From positions 1 through 28,825 of the forward strand of contig JBKCXU010000128.1 in NCBI GenBank assembly GCA_046316025.1: a DNA stretch of 28,825 nt, written 5' to 3'. Positions 21,585-27,874 of the stretch are shown here, piece by piece. Made by a program: the position numbers and the translations under genes. Source of the stretch: JAJTHJ01 sp046316025 (lineage in GTDB: Bacteria; Pseudomonadota; Gammaproteobacteria; Burkholderiales; Burkholderiaceae_F). Each line of letters opens with the position of its first letter. The stretch's first letter is position 1. Under the pieces are notes generated by a model. That model saw nothing but the letters and a program-made list of their open reading frames with translations, was not told the DNA's origin and ran no database searches.

Positions 21585-22621
21585 GGGGACTCCGTGGGTC
21601 GCGTTTGAAGGTGGGTGGAGCGCTCAGGCCCGCACCCGCTCGCTTTGCTCGCACCCTCTCCCGCTGATGCGGGCGAGGGTCGTCTCCCCTTGCCCGCATC
21701 AGCGGGAGAGGATCTGGGGGTGAGGGCGAGGGGGCCGGGTGCAGGCAGTCTCATCAACGCCTGCCCCATGCGCAGGCGCTGTCCCGGCGCTACTCCCGGT
21801 GCGAGCGCGAAGCCGCGCGGCGCGAACACGAGGATCGTCGAGCCGTGCTCGAACCAGCCGAGTTCCTGGCCTCTCACGACCGGCACATCGCAGTCGATGC
21901 GGTTCGGGCCGCGGTACTTCAGGTGCAGTCGCACGTCGATGAAATGCAGCCGGATGCTGGCGACCAGGATCGCCGCCACCGGCACCAGCGTGACCACGGC
22001 ACCGCCGGCCAGCTCCAGCGGAATCGCCGCGCGCTCGTTTTTGCAGAACAGCCGCTCGATCCGCTTGAGCGCCGGCGCGTTGACGTTCCATACGTCGCCG
22101 GCGATGTAGGTGACCCGCCGCACGCGCGCGTCATAAGGCGCATGGAAGCGGTGGTACATGCCGGAAGTCAGGCGCAAGGTCGCGTAGCAGCCGTCGCGGT
22201 AGCGCTGCGCCAGCGCGTCGTCGCGCAGCAGTTCCTGCAGCAGATACGGCGCGCCCTTGGCCTGGAAGACCTGCGTGCCGCGCACCGCGCCGCAGGCGCC
22301 GACGATGGCGTCGCAGGGACTCGTCAGCACGGTCGGATCGGTATCGAGCGGGCGGGCGCCGGGTTTCAGCGCACGGGTGAAGCAGTCGTGCACGCTCTTG
22401 AAGTCGGTGTGCGCCGCGTCGCTCAAATCCAGTTCGGCGAAGCGCCGCCACAGCGCCATCGACACGCCGCGCAGCAGCCCGTTCTCGCTGCGGCTGATGC
22501 GGCCGACGGCGTGCGTCAGCAGCGCGCGCGGCACGCGGTTGGTGAGCAGGAAATTGAGCTGCTCTTGACGGCCCAGCCGCGCCAGCGCGCCTGGCCGTTT
22601 CACGCTGTTGTCAAAGGGCAT
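21581..22621 (-). CDS. psd: Phosphatidylserine-decarboxylase-like protein with repeat-derived tail
   Basis: A 346-aa pyruvoyl-type decarboxylase homologue. Family blocks are SPCDAIVGACG (D104), QAKGAPYLLQELL (120-132) and MYHRFHAP (H157, H160). The self-cleavage site GWFEHGSTILVF has G260-S261; the motif is HGST rather than the usual LGST. Classical Psd makes phosphatidylethanolamine; related proteins decarboxylate free amino acids, so the substrate is open. The enzyme core ends near GQALMRLP (about 292). The last 50 or so residues come from repeat copy 5 and continue in frame to the ATGA overlap with the glycosyltransferase. ATG 22621 is chosen because the 21 upstream codons overlap the aminotransferase start. 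No ribosome site is seen. A PhoB-like box lies 24 nt upstream. Confidence 0.85.
   Translation of the reverse strand: MPFDNSVKRPGALARLGRQEQLNFLLTNRVPRALLTHAVGRISRSENGLLRGVSMALWRRFAELDLSDAAHTDFKSVHDCFTRALKPGARPLDTDPTVLTSPCDAIVGACGAVRGTQVFQAKGAPYLLQELLRDDALAQRYRDGCYATLRLTSGMYHRFHAPYDARVRRVTYIAGDVWNVNAPALKRIERLFCKNERAAIPLELAGGAVVTLVPVAAILVASIRLHFIDVRLHLKYRGPNRIDCDVPVVRGQELGWFEHGSTILVFAPRGFALAPGVAPGQRLRMGQALMRLPAPGPLALTPRSSPADAGKGRRPSPASAGEGASKASGCGPERSTHLQTRPTESP
21628..21731. repeat. Palindromic repeat, copy 5 (double), inside the psd-like gene
   Basis: Two palindromic arms in tandem: CCCTCTCCCGCTGATGCGGG near 21655-21675 and TGCCCGCATCAGCGGGAGAG near 21691-21710. The element ends in GGGGGTGAGGGCG. 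On the minus strand it reads without stop as SSPADAGKG and PSPASAGEG in the psd frame. Confidence 0.8.
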
Positions 22622-22645
22622 CGTTACAAAAAGGCCACCAACTTC

Positions 22646-22663
22646 GTGGCCGCACCATGACCG
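22646..22663 (-). promoter_or_regulatory. PhoB-box-like motif upstream of the psd-like gene
   Basis: Minus strand CGGTCAT (22657-22663, six of seven), spacer GGTG, CGGCCAC (22646-22652, four of seven). It is 24 nt before the psd ATG and overlaps the first codons of the divergent aminotransferase gene. The overlap with coding sequence lowers confidence. Confidence 0.4.
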
Positions 22664-24375
22664 TAACCCTTGCCCTGTCCGCACTGGCGCTGGCCGTACT
22701 GGCCGCCGGCGCGCCCGCCGCGCGCCGCCGCTGGCAACTGTCGCGCGCCAAGCACCGATCGCTGGCCGGGCACGCGCGCCTGGCCAAGCGGGTGGCCGCG
22801 CTGATGCCCGGCTACGCCTACGACGACGCGCGCTTCTATACCGCCGATGGCGCGCCGGAAACGGTCGCTGCGCAGCGGCGCGCGGCGCTGACGCGGCTGT
22901 CGGTGCTGCTGCGCGAGCGTGCGCCGCGCACGCTCGCGCTGACCGCGCAGGCGCGCGACGGGCTGGCCGACTTGCAGTTCACCGGCCGCTACCGGGTGCC
23001 GTTCCAGTTCAGCCCGCTCGTGCGCGAGGCGTTGCCGGTCGGCGCCTTCGTGCAGGCGAGCGACGGCGTGCAGGTCGAGGATCTGGACGGCAACCGCTAC
23101 TACGACCTGACCGGGTCCTACGGCGTCAATCTGCTGGGCTACGACGTCTACAAGGACTGCATTGCCGAAGGGGCACAGCGCGTTGCAGCGCTTGGCCCGG
23201 TGCTCGGCGCCCTGCACCCCTGCGTGGCCGACAACGTCGCGCGGCTGCGGGCGCTGTCGGGCCTGGACGAACTGTCGTTCCACATGTCCGGCACCGAGGC
23301 GGTGATGCAGGCGGTGCGGCTGGCCCGCTACCACACCGGGCGCAAGTATCTGGTGCGCTTTGCCGGCGCCTACCACGGCTGGTGGGAGGACGTGCAGCCC
23401 GGCCCCGGCAATCCGCTGCCGCCGCGCGAGACTTACACCCTGCGCGACATGGCCGAAGCGAGCCTCGCCGTGCTGCGCACGCGGCGCGACATCGCCTGCG
23501 TGCTGGTCAATCCGCTGCAGGCGCTGCACCCGAACGTGGCCGCTCCGGGCGACTCGTCGCTGGTGGCCGCGCGCACGGCCGGCGGCTTCGACCGCGCCGC
23601 CTATACCGACTGGCTGCGCCGGCTGCGCGCGGTGTGCAGCGAGCGCGGCATCGTGCTGATCTTCGACGAGGTGTTCGTCGGCTTTCGCCTCGCGCCCGGC
23701 GGCGCGCAGGAGTACTTCGGCGTGCGCGCCGACGTGGTCGTCTACGGCAAGACGCTGGGCGGCGGGTTGCCGGTGGGTGTCGTCTGCGGGCGCGCGGAGC
23801 TGATGCGGCGATTCCGCGACGACCGCCCGGCCGACATCTGCTTTGCGCGCGGCACCTTCAACTCGCACCCGTACGTGATGGGCGCGATGCAGACCTTCCT
23901 TGAACGGCTGGACTCGCCCGCGGTGCGCGCGCTGTACGACGGCCTCGACGAGCGCTGGAACGCGCGCGCGCAGCGGCTCAACGACGCCCTCGCCGAGGCC
24001 GGCGTGCCGGTGCGGGTGGCAAACCTTTCGACCATCTTCACGGTGCGCTACAGCGAGCCGTCGCGCTACCACTGGCTGTTGCAGTACTACCTGCGCGCGC
24101 AGGGGCTGGCGCTCGCGTGGATCGGCACCGGCCGGCTGATCTTCAGTCTCAATTACACCGACGAGGACTTCGCGCAGGTGGTGCAGCGCTTCGTCGCCGC
24201 GGCGCGCGCGATGCAGGCCGACGGCTGGTGGTGGCGCGATGCGCGACTGACGCGCGCTGCCCTCGGCCGCCAGCTCGCGCGCGAGATGGCGGCGCAGTGG
24301 TGGCAGCACGCCGCCGGCACGCCGCGCGCTGCGCCCACCACGCTGACGCTGGCCGAGTACGCCCGGCTGCGCTGA
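22657..24375 (+). CDS. Membrane-anchored class III aminotransferase-like (GSAM-type) enzyme
   Basis: A 572-aa PLP enzyme of fold type I, closest by eye to glutamate-1-semialdehyde aminomutase and other class III aminotransferases. An N-terminal hydrophobic helix (about 3-20) followed by arginines suggests membrane anchoring. About 100 extra residues precede the catalytic domain. Catalytic landmarks are HMSGTEAVMQAVRLAR (209-224), YHGWW (239-243), FDEVFVGFRL (D337) and the PLP lysine K365 in VVYGKTLGGGLPVGVV. The C-terminus carries another 100 or so residues. It is not a normal HemL (about 430 aa, soluble). It diverges from psd by 35 bp, so an amino-group step in lipid or amino-alcohol metabolism is inferred, substrate unknown. 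Confidence 0.85.
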   Translation: MTVTLALSALALAVLAAGAPAARRRWQLSRAKHRSLAGHARLAKRVAALMPGYAYDDARFYTADGAPETVAAQRRAALTRLSVLLRERAPRTLALTAQARDGLADLQFTGRYRVPFQFSPLVREALPVGAFVQASDGVQVEDLDGNRYYDLTGSYGVNLLGYDVYKDCIAEGAQRVAALGPVLGALHPCVADNVARLRALSGLDELSFHMSGTEAVMQAVRLARYHTGRKYLVRFAGAYHGWWEDVQPGPGNPLPPRETYTLRDMAEASLAVLRTRRDIACVLVNPLQALHPNVAAPGDSSLVAARTAGGFDRAAYTDWLRRLRAVCSERGIVLIFDEVFVGFRLAPGGAQEYFGVRADVVVYGKTLGGGLPVGVVCGRAELMRRFRDDRPADICFARGTFNSHPYVMGAMQTFLERLDSPAVRALYDGLDERWNARAQRLNDALAEAGVPVRVANLSTIFTVRYSEPSRYHWLLQYYLRAQGLALAWIGTGRLIFSLNYTDEDFAQVVQRFVAAARAMQADGWWWRDARLTRAALGRQLAREMAAQWWQHAAGTPRAAPTTLTLAEYARLR

Positions 24376-24388
24376 GCGCTCGACCGCG

Positions 24389-24997
24389 TCAGTGCCGCGC
24401 GGCATGCGGCATCGGATCGATCAGCTCGCCGCGCAGCAGCGCCAGCGGCGCCTTGTGGTAGAGCTTGATGTCGTGCAAGGGATCGGTCAGGATCTTGGTC
24501 GCCCACACGAGCCCGGTCTGCACGTCCTTCAGAAAAAACAGATGCACCGTGCGGAACAGCAGACCGCCGATCCCGAGCGCCAGCCACACTTCGCCGATGC
24601 GCCGCGCGAGCTCCGCGCCGGCCGCCGGCTCGGCGTACAGGCCGAACAGCGTCGGGCTGGCGTAGAGCACGGCCGGCGCGGCCAGCCACAGGCCCATCAG
24701 CACGACCTTGCGCCGCAGGTTGTAGCCGACCTTGATCTCTTCCTTGTATTCGTGGCTGGCCTGGTTGACCGCGTCGTAGCCCTTGGGCTCGAAGAAGAAG
24801 TGGCCGAGCTGGCGGCTCACCATCGCCAGCCCCCAACCGACGAACGCCGCCAACACCGGGTCGGTGAACAGCAGAACGTAGGCGGCGAGAAACGACAGCG
24901 CGCTCAGCAGATGCAGCGACTGGTTGATGCGGCTGTGGTGGTAGTAGCGGTGGTCGTCCCAGCGCTGCTCGCGCAGCGCATGCAGAAAGTCCTTCAC
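24389..24997 (-). CDS. Multi-pass membrane protein, Mpo1/DUF962-like
   Basis: A 202-aa membrane protein with about four hydrophobic segments. GTG 24997 has AAGGAG 5 nt upstream, so I prefer it to the ATG at 25048. The pattern YYHHSRINQSLHLLSALSF followed by VSRQLGHFFFEPKG has the H..H..N...H and QxxGHxxxE spacing that I associate with the Mpo1/DUF962 family (iron-dependent 2-hydroxy-fatty-acid dioxygenases in yeast). The match is by eye and divergent. In this lipid cluster, a fatty-acyl modification is plausible. It converges on the aminotransferase gene with a 13-bp gap and has a PhoB-like box upstream. Confidence 0.7.
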   Translation of the reverse strand: MKDFLHALREQRWDDHRYYHHSRINQSLHLLSALSFLAAYVLLFTDPVLAAFVGWGLAMVSRQLGHFFFEPKGYDAVNQASHEYKEEIKVGYNLRRKVVLMGLWLAAPAVLYASPTLFGLYAEPAAGAELARRIGEVWLALGIGGLLFRTVHLFFLKDVQTGLVWATKILTDPLHDIKLYHKAPLALLRGELIDPMPHAARH

Positions 24998-25074
24998 GGC
25001 GGCTCCTTGGTCGGTCGGCGGATCCCGGTCGCCCGGTACGGGCGGCAATGGTCGCCGCGCCGCATGTACGCCAC

Positions 25075-25092
25075 GTGACCTGGCGATGACCG
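25075..25092 (-). promoter_or_regulatory. PhoB-box-like motif for the Mpo1-like gene
   Basis: Minus strand CGGTCAT (25086-25092, six of seven), spacer CGCC, AGGTCAC (25075-25081, four of seven), 77 nt upstream of the GTG start. It is paired with an oppositely directed box 17 nt away. Confidence 0.5.
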
Positions 25093-25109
25093 TTGCGTGA
25101 AGCGCGGCG

Positions 25110-25127
25110 CGGTCATCGTGCGGTCGC
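25110..25127 (+). promoter_or_regulatory. PhoB-box-like motif for the GT4 gene
   Basis: Plus strand CGGTCAT (25110-25116, six of seven), spacer CGTG, CGGTCGC (25121-25127, four of seven). It ends 22 nt before the glycosyltransferase ATG, the same short distance as at phnC and the pyruvate-kinase-like gene. Confidence 0.5.
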
Positions 25128-25149
25128 GCAAGCGCGGCACGCTGCGCTC

Positions 25150-26424
25150 ATGGATTCCGACGAGCGCACCGCCATCGTGGTCGACGACTTCACGCCCAGC
25201 CGCCGCTCGCTGCGCCTGGCGGTGACGACCGAGACCTATCCGCCCGAGGTCAACGGCGTGGCGACGACTGTCGCCAGCCTGGTAGCGCAGCTGCGGGCGC
25301 GCGGGCACGAAGTGCAACTGGTGCGGCCGCGGCAGCCGCACAGCGACGGCGCGCAAGCGGGCAACGGCGGCGATCTGCTGCTGCACGGCGTGCCGATCCC
25401 GCGCTATCCGCAGTTGCAACTGGGCCTGCCGGCGCGGCGCGCGCTGCTGCGGCAGTGGTCGCTCAAGCGGCCCGATCTGGTTCACGTGTGTACCGAAGGG
25501 CCGCTGGGCTGGTCGGCGGTGCAGGCGGCGCGCCAGTTGCGGCTGCCGGTGACCTCCGACTTCCGCACCAATTTTCACGCCTACAGCGGGCATTACGGCG
25601 TCGGCTGGCTGGCGCGGCCGATCCTGTCGTACCTGCGCAAGTTTCACAACCGCTGCGACAGCACGATGGTGCCCACCGAACGACTCGCCGCGGAGCTGCG
25701 CGCGCTCCGCTTCGCCGGCGTGACCGTGGTCGGGCGCGGCGTGGACCGCGCCCGCTTCGATCCGTCGTCGCGCAGCGCCGAGCTACGCCGCGCGTGGCGC
25801 GCCGAAGACGACACGCCGGTGGCACTGTACGTCGGGCGCCTGGCGCCGGAGAAAAACCTCGGCCTGGTGCTGGAGGCTTATGCGGCGATGCGCGGTGCGC
25901 GCCCCGACACCCGGCTGGTGCTGGTGGGCGACGGCCCCGAACGCGCCGCATTGCAGGCGCGCTGCCCGCAGGCGATCTTCGCCGGAATGCGGCACGGCAC
26001 CGCGCTGGCGCAGCACTATGCCTCCGCCGACGTGTTTCTGTTCGCCAGCCTCACCGAAACCTACGGCAACGTGACCGCCGAGGCGCTGGCCAGCGGTCTG
26101 GCGGTGGTGGCCTTCGACCACGCCGCCGCCGGCCAGTTGATCCGCGACGGCAGCAACGGACGGCTCGCACCGCCCGCCGACCGCGCCGCGTTCGTCGCCT
26201 GCGCGCGCGAACTGGCGGCCGACGACGGGCTGCGCGCGCGGCTGCGCGCGCAGGCGGGCGCCAGTGTGCGCGACGCCGGCTGGGAGGCCGTCGCCGCGCA
26301 GGTCGAAGCGCACTGGCTGGCGCTGCTGGGCGGCCGTCAGGCGGCGATCCGCGCGACCGCCGCGCCCGCCAGCGGCGCCGGCGATGCCTCCATCGCGCCG
26401 TTGCCGCGGCCGATGCCGAAGTAG
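25150..26424 (+). CDS. GT4-family lipid glycosyltransferase (SqdX/Agt-like)
   Basis: A 424-aa GT-B enzyme of family 4. The acceptor-side start is LRLAVTTETYPPEVNGVATTVASL (21-44). The donor site contains YVGRLAPEKNLGLVLEAY (227-244) and the E-x7-E motif E303...E311 in TETYGNVTAEALASG. These sequences are shared by SqdX and glycosyl- or glucuronosyl-diacylglycerol synthases, and by GDP-mannose transferases. The neighbouring UDP-glucose dehydrogenase suggests UDP-glucuronate as donor, giving a phosphorus-free acidic glycolipid; this is inference. ATG 25150 leaves about 20 extra residues before the usual start, and no ribosome site is visible. The last 88 bp overlap the convergent UDP-glucose dehydrogenase gene. 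Confidence 0.88.
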   Translation: MDSDERTAIVVDDFTPSRRSLRLAVTTETYPPEVNGVATTVASLVAQLRARGHEVQLVRPRQPHSDGAQAGNGGDLLLHGVPIPRYPQLQLGLPARRALLRQWSLKRPDLVHVCTEGPLGWSAVQAARQLRLPVTSDFRTNFHAYSGHYGVGWLARPILSYLRKFHNRCDSTMVPTERLAAELRALRFAGVTVVGRGVDRARFDPSSRSAELRRAWRAEDDTPVALYVGRLAPEKNLGLVLEAYAAMRGARPDTRLVLVGDGPERAALQARCPQAIFAGMRHGTALAQHYASADVFLFASLTETYGNVTAEALASGLAVVAFDHAAAGQLIRDGSNGRLAPPADRAAFVACARELAADDGLRARLRAQAGASVRDAGWEAVAAQVEAHWLALLGGRQAAIRATAAPASGAGDASIAPLPRPMPK

Positions 26425-27728
26425 TGCAGCCCGGCCGCGCGCACCTCGCCCGGATCGTAGAGGTTGCGCCCGTCGAACACCGCTCGCGCCCGCAGAGCGC
26501 GCGCCAGCGCGGCAAAGTCGGGGCTGCGGAACTCGCGCCATTCGGTGACCACGGCCAGCACGTCGGCGCCAGCCAGCGCCTCCTGCGCCCCGGTCGCGAA
26601 GTGCAGGCCGGGGCGCGGCCCGAGCGCGGCCCGAGCGTTGACCATCGCCACCGGATCGTAGGCGCGGACCGTGGCGCCCGCGTCGAGCAAGGCGTCAACG
26701 ATGGCGAGGCTCGAAGCCTCGCGCACATCGTCGGTGTTGGCCTTGAACGCCAGGCCCCACAGCGCCACGCTGCGCCCGGCCGCGTCGCCGTCGAAGAAGT
26801 CGACGATGCGGCGGGCCAGCAGGCCGCGCTGGCGCGCGTTGACGCGCAATGCGGCGTGGATCGTCTCGGCCGGCTCGCCGGCCGTCTCGGCCGCGCGCAG
26901 CATCGCCCGCAGATCCTTGGGGAAGCACGAACCGCCGAACCCCACCCCCGCGTACAGAAAGTGCGGGCCGATGCGCGGGTCGGCGCCCACACCCCGCCGC
27001 ACCTGTTCGATGTCGGCGCCGGTCGCGTCCGCCAGATTGGCCATCTCGTTCATGAACGAGATGCGCACGGCCAGCATGCAATTGGCGGCGTACTTGGTGA
27101 GTTCGGCAGAGCGCGTGCTCATGAACATCAGGCGGTCGCGCACGCGGTTGAGCGGCGCATACAGGCGGCGCAGCGTCTCGGCGGCCGCGCCATCGGCCTC
27201 GTCCAGGCCGATCACGATCCGGTCGGGGCGCAGAAAGTCCTCCACCGCGTACCCTTCCTTGAGAAACTCGGGGTTCGAGCCGACGGTCGCGTGGCAGCCG
27301 GCACCACGCGCCCGCAGCGCCGCCTCGACCTGCGCCCGCAGTCTCGCTGCGGTGCCCACCGGCACCGTGCTCTTGACGACGATCAGCGTGTCGCGGGTCA
27401 TCGCCGCCGCCAGCGACCGCGCGCAGGCGAGCACATGGCCGAGGTCGGCCGAGCCGTCCTCGCCCGAGGGCGTACCGACAGCGACGAAGACCACCGTCGC
27501 GTGGCGCACCGCCGCAGCCAAGTCCGTGCCGAAGGCAAGCCGCCCGGCGGCGCGGCCGCGGGCGACGATGGCGTCCAGGCCGGGTTCGTGAATCGGAATC
27601 TCGCCCTCGTTCAACCGGGCGATCTTGTTCGCATCGACGTCCACGCACAGCACCTCGTGCCCCACATTGGCCAGACAGGCCGCGGCCACCAGCCCGACAT
27701 AACCGCATCCCACCACGGAAACTCGCAT
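26337..27728 (-). CDS. ugd: UDP-glucose 6-dehydrogenase
   Basis: A 463-aa NAD-dependent enzyme that makes UDP-glucuronate from UDP-glucose. The Rossmann motif is VVGCGYVGLV (5-14). The catalytic centre has K212 in TKYAANCML and C268 in GFGGSCFPKD. The third domain has WGLAFKANTDDVREASS. ATG 27728 has GGGGAG 5 nt upstream. Most family members end near YFGIGR; here 22 residues follow (GNGAMEASP...) and run antisense to the GT4 gene. UDP-glucuronate could feed glucuronosyl-diacylglycerol synthesis by the glycosyltransferases here, or exopolysaccharide elsewhere. Confidence 0.95.
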   Translation of the reverse strand: MRVSVVGCGYVGLVAAACLANVGHEVLCVDVDANKIARLNEGEIPIHEPGLDAIVARGRAAGRLAFGTDLAAAVRHATVVFVAVGTPSGEDGSADLGHVLACARSLAAAMTRDTLIVVKSTVPVGTAARLRAQVEAALRARGAGCHATVGSNPEFLKEGYAVEDFLRPDRIVIGLDEADGAAAETLRRLYAPLNRVRDRLMFMSTRSAELTKYAANCMLAVRISFMNEMANLADATGADIEQVRRGVGADPRIGPHFLYAGVGFGGSCFPKDLRAMLRAAETAGEPAETIHAALRVNARQRGLLARRIVDFFDGDAAGRSVALWGLAFKANTDDVREASSLAIVDALLDAGATVRAYDPVAMVNARAALGPRPGLHFATGAQEALAGADVLAVVTEWREFRSPDFAALARALRARAVFDGRNLYDPGEVRAAGLHYFGIGRGNGAMEASPAPLAGAAVARIAA

Positions 27729-27833
27729 CGCAGCTCCCCACGCCGCGACCTCGCGGCGGATGGACGATGCGCGCGCGGTGCTGCACGCCGATGACGCGGC
27801 GTCGCCGTCGCGCGGATGCCGCACCCGCCGCGG

Positions 27834-27851
27834 CTGTCATCGCGCCGTTAT
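27834..27851 (+). promoter_or_regulatory. PhoB box upstream of the pyruvate-kinase-like gene
   Basis: CTGTCAT (27834-27840, perfect half-site), spacer CGCG, CCGTTAT (27845-27851, five of seven). This is the best Pho box in the window. It ends 23 nt before the ATG at 27875. A weak -10 may lie near 27861-27867. Confidence 0.65.
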
Positions 27852-27874
27852 GTGCCGGTGCAATGTTCGGGCGG

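Noticed and set aside
22624..24405. 593-codon open frame antisense to the aminotransferase
   Set aside because: No recognisable domain; the opposite strand carries a full set of PLP-enzyme motifs.
25455..27794. 779-codon open frame on the plus strand across the GT4 and ugd genes
   Set aside because: It is out of frame with GT4 and antisense to ugd, shows no family motifs, and is explained by low stop-codon frequency at high GC.
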